Assembly (NCBI GenBank): GCA_900088475.1
Contig: FLMG01002681.1
Coordinates: forward strand, 1 to 10,189
Direction: 5' to 3'
From: Hyphochytrium catenoides
Lineage: Eukaryota > Sar > Hyphochytriomycetes > Hyphochytriales > Hyphochytriaceae
DNA length: 10,189 bases
Under the pieces are notes generated by a model, which did not search any database, was not told where the DNA came from, and saw only the letters and a program-made list of their open reading frames with translations. Both the position numbers and the translations under genes were made by a program. Shown here piece by piece: positions 1-6,865 of the stretch (position 1 is the stretch's first letter; each line of letters begins with the position of its first letter).

Positions 1-986
1 TCAACACCGTCGAGCTCAGCCGTCGCGAGAAGACAAGCAAGAGAAGGGTCCAGCTGTTCAGAAGGAACGCGCTTCAAAATTTGAAGTGCATTTTCTTCGT
101 GAATGGCCAAAGACACTCGCGTGTGAAGAATTTTTCTGTTGTATGTTGTACAAAAATAATTCCTTACTAATGGTTCTGCTACAGTATACAAAAAATAAAC
201 ACGGAAAGGCTTGCAGAGCGGTGAGGAAATCTTGGTAGAGCTGCTGATGTTAAGAGAGCCATTTCAAATCATCTGCTCCAGCAGCTCAGTGACCATTTCT
301 GCCCATGCAAACCTTAGCGTTTCCCGCGAACTCACCTTATGCATTTATTTATTTCCTAGATTCCTACACTTACGAGGGGGGCCAAAGGGGGGCACTTCCT
401 AGATTCCTACACATAATATTGGGCAATATTCTATGGACTGCGTACTGGTCGGTAAAGAAATGCTGTTAAAATTTGTACTCGTACTGTTCTCGTACTTGTT
501 GGACGGACTTTTCTTGAGAGAAGAAGCCAGAGCTGTCCTACGTCCGCGGGCTTGTCATTGATTGAGATTATGATCAGCGGGTTCATTGGGGATACTCCGT
601 ATCATCTTTCCCTCCTCCTTTGTTGTTGTTGGCTCTAGCGATGACTGAGGAGCCTCGATGGCCAATGCTTTGCTTTGATAAACAAAGGGCTATCGAACTC
701 TTTCCTAAATTGTGCTCCAGCACCAGAGTCCAGGAGCGGAGGGAAGGAGCACCCCGTTATGACTGCCCTTCCTTTCCCTCCGATAAGTCAACATACAGCC
801 ATAATATTCCTCGGAGATATAACATGACCTACCGCAATAGCACCACGAGGAGGGCTTACAGACACAGAAGAAGTATTGACGGCTGGCGATGGCCGCCACC
901 AGTCGTCGTCTATCCTCTTCTTCTCCATCAGCAGGAGGAGTGCCGCCGTCGTCACCATCGCCATCGAAAGAGGAGCCTTGAGTCAT
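1..986 (-). CDS. 5' part of a spliced gene, possibly an alpha-helical repeat protein; runs off the left edge
   Basis: I do not recognise the family. Two exons are proposed. Exon 1 is 986-860. It starts at an ATG with an in-frame TGA two codons upstream, encodes an acidic Gly/Asp/Glu-rich N-terminus and then a helical stretch (RRRLVAAIASRQYFF), and ends at a good donor (T|GTAAGC). Exon 2 is 178-1, after a TAG acceptor that follows a T-rich tract. It encodes 58 codons without a stop, including AIHEENALQILKRVPSEQLD and the downstream LACLLATAEL, and continues past the window. The leftover T of exon 1 joins CA of exon 2 to give Ser, so phase is kept. The helix-rich, Leu/Ala-rich pattern suggests TPR- or HEAT-like packing, which is an inference. 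Exon 2 looks coding with more certainty than its link to exon 1, because other exons could lie in the 681-nt intron. The gene is divergent from the surface-protein gene at 1133. Confidence 0.45.
179..859 (-). other. Proposed intron of the left-edge gene; no confident coding content
   Basis: This 681-nt stretch separates the two proposed exons of the left-edge gene. It has donor GTAAGC at its high-coordinate end and a T-rich acceptor at 179-181. Short open frames occur on both strands. One minus-strand frame, about 444-599, starts with ATG and is 52 codons long, but it has no convincing splice sites linking it to the neighbours. A 17-nt direct repeat lies at 353-369 and 396-412. Confidence 0.35.
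353..412. repeat. 17-nt direct repeat flanking a G-rich spacer
   Basis: The sequence TTCCTAGATTCCTACAC occurs at 353-369 and again, identically, at 396-412. The 26-nt spacer is dominated by G runs (GGGGGG twice). It is followed at 415-430 by AATATT-GGGC-AATATT. The repeat is too short to assign to a known element, and it could be the trace of a small tandem duplication. Confidence 0.6.
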
Positions 987-1132
987 ACATCATTACAGAG
1001 GAGGTCTCAATCTCATCATAGTTCATTACCTTTGCATCAGCATATCGGCTGCTAACCGTAGTCGTAGTAGGACGATTGAATCGCGCAGAGACACAACGGC
1101 AGCTAGTGGGTGGTAGCTAGAGTAGCAGAAGG
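987..1132. promoter_or_regulatory. Shared upstream region between two divergent genes
   Basis: These 146 nt lie between the proposed start of the minus-strand gene (986) and the start of the plus-strand surface-protein gene (1133). If both starts are right, the stretch must hold both 5' leaders and probably a bidirectional promoter, unless upstream noncoding exons exist. I see no TATA box or other motif that I can name. An in-frame TAG sits four codons upstream of the plus-strand ATG. Confidence 0.35.
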
Positions 1133-1996
1133 ATGCTGCTTCTTCGTCTCACCATTAGCCGTATATTGCTCGCTTTATCTTGGTGGCTGATCCATTTTTT
1201 GGGCGACCACACTGGAGAAGCCACAGGTTACGCCGACCTCTATAAGTGTCTCAACCTACTACAAGATGCAGGCCCTGGAAGACCTGGAGAACCCTATAGC
1301 ATAGGTCCGCAGTCGACGGTGTTGTTCCTCCAAGACCCCGTGAAGTGGAGCGCTTTTGCCCCCGCATGCTGTCTGGATGAATTACGACGTTTGGGACTAA
1401 ACAGGGGTGGCTCCTATTGCTGTGTGACGAAGGAGGCTCAATACTTCGTATCTTCGCCTTCCGCTTGTCCGACGTATAGCGAAGTGCCGATATGCTATCG
1501 ATCTGCCAATCCAAGCTGGTACATTCCTCCCTCATGGCAAGGATTCTATAAACCGCCTTCTGAGCACCAAATCTTAGCGGCGCCTCGGCAGGACGGTACG
1601 CCAGCGCCACCGCCTATGAATGCTATTGTAACAACGCCAACAACTGTCAGAGGCCCAACATCATTCCCCCAACCATCATCCACACCAACAACGTCAGTGC
1701 CAGAGGTCGAAAGAAGAACAAACCCGAGTCCAACCAGCTCAAAGGTTACAGAAGAGCCAACAACAGCATCAGCATCATCTAACCCAGAAAACGATATGGC
1801 CACGACGACAATGTCTCCTGTCGCTCCATCGAAAGCATTGGCCAGTCAGCCGACAACAACGACGGTTGTATCGACAGCACCTCCAGCGCCGGATGCCTCT
1901 TCCTCCGCAGCAAGACGTTATGCTGCTCAGATGAGCTTGGTGCTGTTGGCTTCGGTAGCGTCACTTTTTCTAATAATGCTCTCTGACAGTAACTGA
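1133..1996 (+). CDS. Secreted, probably GPI-anchored surface protein with a mucin-like Thr/Ser/Pro stalk
   Basis: This is a single-exon, 287-residue protein. Residues 1-25 form a hydrophobic signal peptide (LLLRLTISRILLALSWWLI). Residues about 35-150 form a Cys-containing ectodomain with seven Cys, including two CC pairs (ACCLDELRR and YCCVTKE) and a lone Cys in VPICYRS. Residues about 155-255 are rich in Thr, Ser and Pro (PTTVRGPTS, TTTTVVSTAPP), so they would be an extended and probably O-glycosylated stalk. The C-terminus has small residues (DASSSAA), a short polar spacer and a hydrophobic tail (MSLVLLASVASLFLIML), the usual order of a GPI-attachment signal. A single transmembrane anchor is the alternative. 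The ATG is the first after an in-frame TAG at 1118-1120. The layout resembles coccidian surface antigens, but I cannot match the Cys pattern to the SRS or Eimeria SAG families, so the family is unknown. Its last 27 nt overlap the convergent minus-strand exon. Confidence 0.82.
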   Translation: MLLLRLTISRILLALSWWLIHFLGDHTGEATGYADLYKCLNLLQDAGPGRPGEPYSIGPQSTVLFLQDPVKWSAFAPACCLDELRRLGLNRGGSYCCVTKEAQYFVSSPSACPTYSEVPICYRSANPSWYIPPSWQGFYKPPSEHQILAAPRQDGTPAPPPMNAIVTTPTTVRGPTSFPQPSSTPTTSVPEVERRTNPSPTSSKVTEEPTTASASSNPENDMATTTMSPVAPSKALASQPTTTTVVSTAPPAPDASSSAARRYAAQMSLVLLASVASLFLIMLSDSN

Positions 1997-2884
1997 GGAT
2001 TCTAGCGATTTGGTGAAGAAGCTAATAAGAGCAGACTTGACGGCTCCACTGATATCCTTGTTGCCTGGCAGCACCTGGTAACGAGGAAAAGCTCTACGAG
2101 TCTGACTTTCTTCGGCTCGGTCAACTCCACCTAACGATACATAATCTACTCGCCTGCCGCCCAGCGCCGCCATTATTGTTGTCTGCATTATTCCATCATG
2201 TGGCCTGATCGACTTGACGGTAGGTCGTCCCTTAACAGGTGGGCCCTTAGCGTCCCCGCCGAGTACTCGCCATAACAGAGCAAGTGCCCTTGTGGAATGG
2301 AAAGAAAAAAAATAGCAGCGGATAGGCTAGCTACTAACAAAGTCTGACAAGATAGATTCAATTATCTTCGCCTCCACCAAGTGAGTGAGATACCTTGCTG
2401 TGCAATAGAAAGTTCTTCCTGTCATCGAAGAAGAGACAACATTAAGTGCCACAGACGCCTTCAAAAGAGAACAAGAAGCCAAGAACGAGTTGACAAGGTG
2501 GTACACCAACCTCTCCACAGAGCACTGCTTCCTCAATAATGCCCCTCTGCTTAAGGCGTCTGTGCCTACTTCTTCTTACTATGTCGAATCCATAAACCTC
2601 CAGCTGGAGGATAATCATCTGCCGTACTCCATCTCTTGCCCCAATAAGGTAGCACATGCCGCTGCTGCTGCACCACTAGTTGCATTACATCCCTTTAAAG
2701 TGCTGGCTTTCACGTGTGGCCTCCTCCTTACGTACATGATGAACGTAATGCTTACCTTACACGTGCAAGATCATACAGGTGGGTCTCTCATTGTTGCTCT
2801 TGGAGCTCAGACGATCATCCATGTGCTTAAGGCACACCTGCTGATGAATATTTGTCTGCAGACACTCGATGCTTCATTTTCTTC
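1970..2884 (-). CDS. 3' part of a spliced gene of unknown function (four exons proposed)
   Basis: I do not recognise the protein. The last exon, 2288-1970, is the strongest. It has a long pyrimidine tract before its acceptor and 105 codons without a stop, including AALGGRRVDYVSLGGVDRAE and RYQVLPGNKDISGAVKSALI, ending in TAG. The exon before it, 2458-2394, follows a near-perfect tract (TTCTTGTTCTCTTTTGAAG) and ends AG|GTATCT; AG plus G restores an Arg codon. Next upstream is 2634-2580 (GVRQMIILQLEVYGFDI, donor GTAAGA, phase 0), then 2884-2838 (EENEASSVCRQIFIS, donor GTGTGC, phase 2). All junctions keep frame. The acceptor at 2635 is weak, so the two upstream exons are less certain. Introns are 105, 121 and 203 nt. 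The joined protein is mixed alpha/beta in character with no visible signal or membrane segment. It converges on the surface-protein gene, and their coding ends overlap by 27 nt. More exons probably lie upstream. Confidence 0.5.
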
Positions 2885-3285
2885 CTAGCTGAAAGGGTGA
2901 TGATGTCCGTCATCATCAATGTCAAGATTATCTGTTCTTCGGTCTGTTCACCCTCGTTTAGCATTAGATATTGATGCTTCCACATCCATCCCCTTATTCT
3001 CTGGCAGGAGGAGGTGTCCGGAGTGACGTATCGTCATTAGTTCTCCAATAATCGCTGTTGTTTGTAGAGGAGGACGAGCTCATCATCTTCTCCGTCCTCT
3101 TGTTGTCCTGCTGTTGTCCTGTTTAGCCGTCGTCTCAGATCTCAGATGAACAGTTGATAGGAACAACTGTGTCAGTGGCTTGTCTCTTCCTCCTTCTGCT
3201 CCTGAATGATGATAATATGGTGGAGCAGCTCTTTCGGAGTTGGTTATGGGCTGATACAAAGCTGACGGTCTGATGGGTGTATTAC
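2885..3285. other. No exon assigned with confidence; probably introns and small exons of the minus-strand gene
   Basis: Minus-strand splice-like signals occur here but cannot be ordered uniquely. One candidate exon is about 3017-2969, with acceptor CCTCCTCCTGCCAG and donor GG|GTGAAC. A second begins at 3201 after TCATCATTCAG. A third is a short acidic frame (QQEDGEDDELVLLYKQQRLL) near 3120-3045. Two reading frames are open in several of these, so I did not build them into a gene. Confidence 0.25.
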
Positions 3286-3552
3286 ATAGCTGGGCCCCGT
3301 AGCGAGCTGTCCTCCATCCCATGCTTGACACAGCAATTTTCTATGTCCTTTCCTTCCAATCGCCTGTTCCATGCACAGGCGTGACATATTCTTGACACAA
3401 GTTCCTTCTTACATTCCGGCTTCCCTTCAATTCTAGCACAAAAAAATTGTAGTTCCCCGCTTCTCATGCCAAGCCTCACAAGGGCGCGGCGCTTTCCCTG
3501 TTTTTCTGCTCTGCCGGAACAGGATGGGGCGAGCGCAATAATAAAGAGGAAG
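3282..3552 (-). CDS. Two putative exons of a minus-strand gene, function unknown
   Basis: Exon 3552-3480 follows a good tract (CTCCTACTACTTTCCCCTTCAG), encodes 23 codons including SPHPVPAEQKNRESAAP, and ends TT|GTGAGG. Exon 3432-3286 follows an acceptor with a T-run (TTTTTTTGTGCTAG) and encodes 48 codons including IEGKPECKKELVSRICHACA and RRLEGKDIENCCVKHGMED. TT plus A gives Leu, so phase is kept. The second exon either ends at a donor-like AT|GTAATA or stops at TAA 3284-3282. The intron between them would be only 47 nt, which is short. The second exon has five Cys and one Met-Glu-Asp-rich segment, and I cannot assign a fold. The pair could be the 5' side of the gene ending at 1970 or a separate small gene. 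The reading is coding-like but has no homology support. Confidence 0.3.
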
Positions 3553-4554
3553 CTGAAGGGGAAAGTAGTAGGAGGAAGTGGGTCTGTGCCCAGTTGCCCA
3601 GTCTGGTGGTCGAGTGTTAGGACCGCGGAATGGATGACCCTCTCTTCTTAGCTGCTTCTCAGGTACGGCAAAAGCCATCGCATCAGGGAAATGAGCGGCG
3701 AGAGCATATAAAGCAAGAGCAGAGAACAGGTCGGCAGAAACCCGGCGAGCAGGTAATCGGCACGGAGGAAGGAACTTTCCTCCTGCTGACGACAATGGAG
3801 CGCAACGCGAGACGGGGAGAAAAAAAGAGAGAGAGAGACCGAGGGGACAGAGACCTAGTGAGGAAAAATGGACGATTCAAAGCGCAAATACACTGAAGAG
3901 AGGAAAACAAAGAAGAGATACGTATTATGCAGAGGAAACAGCCACAGCAAAAGGCTCGGTTGGCCTACGTTTAGTCGGCAACCCTTACCATGACCGACGG
4001 GATGGCTTTAGTTATCGCACACGGGCTTATCGCCGGTTATGAGGTAGAAAGATAGGCTCTGGCTGTCATCAAACGGTGGACAACAAGTCACAGATGCGGG
4101 ATACTCTCAAGATCCTGATACCTACCATAATGGCCCTATCGCTCGACTGCTCTATGATGTTCTCATTCTTACTTTTCATAGTCCCTTCTAGTTACGTGAG
4201 GCCGCCGTTGGTTGTTCTAGGTGATAACTTGTTATCATCCTTCCTTTCAGCTTCTTCCTATCCAATCTTTCTCACCTCTGATAAAAGTAGAGACTCTGAG
4301 ATGGACATGATGGATGATGATGAAGAAGCTGCTGGCCGTGAGCAGTACGGGCGGCCCTTGTCGACTCATGAAGATACTTATTATAGAAGGAAAGCTAGCG
4401 TTTAATACTACTAATGTCCATTGGTCAGGCAAGGACCTAACAGAAGCTTACCTTATCCTTCTGGTTGCTCATCGCGAGGGTGTTGTCGACGATGGTTAGA
4501 TGATAAAATATGGTGGTTACCTGCTACTGCTACTACTACTAGGGTGCTGATAAT
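3553..4554. other. Ambiguous region with overlapping open frames on both strands; no gene model
   Basis: The longest uninterrupted frame is on the plus strand at 3695-4042: 115 codons with no ATG near its start. It covers an Arg/Glu-rich part and then KGSVGLRLVGNPYHDRRDGF. The minus strand has an overlapping frame, about 3787-3433, preceded by a strong pyrimidine tract and a CAG. A plus-strand frame at 4076-4405 contains a hydrophobic stretch and an acidic tail but no flanking splice logic. None can be preferred from sequence alone. Confidence 0.3.
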
Positions 4555-4804
4555 GTCCCTACTGCTGGCCGTGGTACTGCTGTTGCCGGTGGTGCTGCCT
4601 GTGCTGGTGCAGCTGCTGCCGCCGTAGTGCTTGTTGTGCAGCTGCTGCTGGTGTCAGGATCATGTTATCCTTCTGTCATGATATAGAGGATTTGACAGGT
4701 TGCCACTCAGTGTTCTCCGGTTCCGCATCTAACTGCACTTTTGCTAATGCTGCTGATGCTGTCCCTGCTGTTGGCCGTGGTACTGCTGTGGCTGGTGCTG
4801 CTGC
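4555..4804. repeat. Imperfect duplication of a 44-nt CTG/GGT-rich unit
   Basis: The unit at 4555-4598 and the unit at 4761-4804 match at 39 of 44 positions, both beginning GTCCCT and sharing TGGCCGTGGTACTGCTGT. Both are preceded by GCTGAT and sit in GCT/CTG-rich surroundings (about 4520-4650 and 4740-4810). On the plus strand the unit reads as Ala/Gly-rich (GRGTAVAG) in both copies, but in different frames relative to each other. On the minus strand one frame is Gln/His-rich (QQYHGQQ) in both. This could be a repetitive coding segment or simple noncoding sequence. Confidence 0.6.
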
Positions 4805-5350
4805 TGATAAACGCGAGCAGCAAGCTCTGGAAGAAGTGATGTAAGTTCCTAGATGATGGAACCAGAGAAGAACAATGAGTGCAACTCGTGAATTTGGTAT
4901 GTTGTGACAGAGGGATTGTATGATCCTGGGGGATGTGTGTGGATCACCCGTCTTCTACTGTACGAATCTCTGCAAATGATCTTCATAATGAAGCTTTCTT
5001 TCTCCGATGATCTTCATCTTGAACCAGCAGAGCTCGAAGACGTTGAAGCAATTTCTTATCGCGCCCTTCTGACAACCTAGAAGAGGGCGCTAGCATCTTG
5101 CCGTCCCATAGCACAGAACAGGGACTCTCTACAGCGAGGACAGGTCGGATTGGTTAGGGTCCTTTTTGACCTCTCCCTGACGGACCTTCCTCTAGGACCC
5201 CGCTCATCGACTAACGCGAGGTCGTGCACGGGAGATTGAGCTCTGTTGCTGAAGTGGAGCCATTGTCAAGACGAAGCTCTCAGTCGAAGGACCTTCTATT
5301 GGGACTCCTGACGTAGCGTTGCGCACAAAAGCTAGGACGAAGATAGTAGA
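4805..5350. other. No gene assigned; several short open frames on both strands
   Basis: Plus-strand frames of 50-60 codons occur at about 4890-5079 (contains YDPGGCVWITRLLLYESLQ) and about 5080-5237. An overlapping minus-strand frame at about 5260-5080 contains a CPRC motif (NPTCPRCRESLFC). None has a start or convincing splice partners. This lies immediately upstream of the LAMTOR4-like gene and may hold its promoter and 5' leader. A short inverted repeat lies at 5061-5090. Confidence 0.25.
5061..5090. repeat. Short inverted repeat (hairpin-capable)
   Basis: GCGCCC-TTCT at 5061-5070 pairs with AGAA-GA-GGGCGC at 5079-5090 across an 8-nt loop, with a two-base bulge. It is small and of unknown significance. 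Nothing links it to termination or to a mobile element. Confidence 0.45.
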
Positions 5351-6424
5351 ATGGTAGAATGCATGCCTTTCTTGAACGTCTGCTTAAGGCTGTCCATGCC
5401 ACACTGCTGGTGCCTCTGTCTCAATGCTACTGGTCCTCCTCAGTGCTAATTTGGTTAACCGCTAAGACGTCTGACAGTAGTGGCATCTCAGGTCCCATTT
5501 CTAGAATGGGGCGTCCTAATCTTCTGCATGTCCCTCTGCACTTCCCCTGTCGTTGACTGCTAGGAGCAGGTTGATCTTGAGCAGGTTCCGGGGCAGACTG
5601 GCACCCTAGTGATAGGCCCAGACTACAAGGTCATAAAGGTCAGGATGTGAGCCTCCCCGTTCTCTCTGTCTTCTCTTTCTCTCTGTGTCTTCTTTCTGTC
5701 TTCTTTCCTCTCTTCCACGCCTCTGCGCTCCTACCTCGATCTATGAAGACCTCGATCTGCCTACTGGAGACCACTTCCGGCCAAATAAAGTGTCTCATAC
5801 TCCTTCCGCGTTCGCAGTGCCGCTTCTCGCCAGTCTTCGCGTTTTTGCTTAACTTCTATAATCTTCCCTTGCCGCTTGGCTTTGTGCTATGTGAGATGGT
5901 GACCTTACGTCATGGACTCTCTCTTCCTCTCTTGTCCATACCACCGTGGATGTCAGGCGACAGGCTCCTTATCAGGGAATAACACAGAGAGAGTGGCTGA
6001 TATTGTCACTCAGATGCTTCAGGTACTACGGAACTCCTTCCGTCCGGTCCGGCAACTCTCTCTTTCTCTTTCTCTCTCTCCCTCAGCTGCTGCTCCCCAC
6101 AAATCCGTCTCTCCTCCCCTCGTTCTCGCCACTCTTCGTGCTCAAATTTTCTTCCTCTTCTCCTGATCTCTGATGACAACCTCTACTCTTCCTCATAGGA
6201 CACAGCTTTGGCGTTGAAGCAGTCAAACAATAGTTCGGGTTTCCAAAAGCTTACAGGTCAAGCGCTTTATTCCGTGGCTGACCTCGCTTCCCTTATATAT
6301 TTGTTCACATATCTCTCCTTTCTCTGCCTCTTTGTTTTTAGTGAGCTTCCCTGCCTACAGCCTAATGGTCACGGTTTCTGGCAGCAACATCTACGTCGTC
6401 AGAAAAGAAGAAGGCAGTGAATAA
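5351..6424 (+). CDS. LAMTOR4: LAMTOR4-like Ragulator subunit (roadblock/LC7-type), spliced
   Basis: LAMTOR4 is a small roadblock-fold subunit of Ragulator, the lysosomal complex that anchors Rag GTPases for TORC1 signalling in animals. Four exons are read: 5564-5638, 5957-6022, 6199-6256 and 6342-6424, with phases 0, 0 and 1 all kept. They give 93 codons ending in TAA; human LAMTOR4 has 99. Landmarks run in family order: an N-terminal helix ending DLEQVPGQTG, first strand TLVI, KVIKATGSL (human AVLASSGDL), a helix ADIVTQMLQDT, a Phe-Lys/Gln-x-Leu-(S/T)-V-x-F block, then LMVTVSGSNIYVVRK (human LLVTVSGQRVFVVKR). Acceptors are pyrimidine-rich (TTTGTTTTTAG). Donors include two weaker GTCA types (GTCAGG, GTCAAG). 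An in-frame TAG just before 5564 forces an upstream first exon. The simplest candidate is ATG at 5351-5353 followed at once by GTAGAA, giving M-EQVDLEQ, but this start is uncertain. It converges on the armadillo gene. Confidence 0.7.
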
Positions 6425-6865
6425 GGAGAAAGTCTGGACTCTAAGAGGGGCGTTGCTTTTCTCCAGAAGATGATATGTGCCCAGAGGCCTTTCAAAAAGA
6501 GAAAGAAAGGAGAGAGACAGAGAGAGAAGGACAGAGAGAGAGAGAGAGAGAGAGGAGAGGAGAGAAAGAAGAGAGACAGTTTGGATGTAGAGAGGGAGGG
6601 TTAGAGCTACGAAGGATGATGGCAACTGGCTGTCTGGTGTTCTTCGGAAGTGAAAGTAGAGGCGTAAGATTGAAAATGGCGGATGACGTGCTGGGCAAGT
6701 CAGAGGATTGAAGGCACAGACTCCTGGCGTACTCTCAGGTGAAGAAGAAGACAGTCACAGGGAGAAGAGGAAAGCAGAGAAGACCAGCTGCACGCTCTTG
6801 TCTATGACTAAATATTGACTCCCCATTAGTCTTCCTCCTACCATGCATTTGATCTCAATAGCGTC
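6425..6865. other. Spacer between two convergent genes, with a GA microsatellite
   Basis: This is the 3' flank of both the LAMTOR4-like gene (stop 6422-6424) and the armadillo gene (stop 6868-6866). It contains a long purine tract, about 6493-6578, with an uninterrupted (AG)11 run at 6533-6554. The open frames here are Arg/Glu- or Ser/Leu-rich translations of that repeat and are not genes. I see no clear polyadenylation signal of the AATAAA type. Confidence 0.6.
6493..6578 (+). repeat. GA-rich microsatellite
   Basis: A nearly pure purine tract on the plus strand, including (AG)11 at 6533-6554, with AGAC and GAAA interruptions. It lies between two convergent genes. Confidence 0.85.

Noticed and set aside
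444-599. Minus-strand 52-codon frame starting with ATG
   Set aside because: It reads smoothly, but no pyrimidine tract precedes it and it fits the left-edge gene only with a weak donor. It is left as intron.
1251-1964. Minus-strand frames of 119, 85 and 61 codons
   Set aside because: They are antisense to the surface-protein gene, whose signal peptide, stalk and anchor make it the better reading.
1133-1996. Assignment of the surface protein to the SRS or Eimeria SAG family
   Set aside because: The overall layout is similar, but the Cys spacing does not match well enough to name either family.
2490-2888. Plus-strand 132-codon frame with a hydrophobic segment
   Set aside because: It is antisense to four phase-consistent minus-strand exons and introns and lacks a second line of support.
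4890-5240. Plus-strand frames that vaguely recalled a retroelement polymerase or RNase H
   Set aside because: No catalytic motif, no terminal repeats and frames under 65 codons. The likeness is not supportable.
5080-5260. Minus-strand frame with a CPRC motif that looked like a RING or zinc-ribbon end
   Set aside because: There is only one Cys pair plus a lone Cys, no upstream zinc ligands, no start and no splice partner. The plus strand is equally open here.
6362-6711. Several open frames of 60-90 codons on both strands
   Set aside because: They are translations of the GA/CT microsatellite (runs of Ser-Leu or Arg-Glu) and lie between two gene ends.
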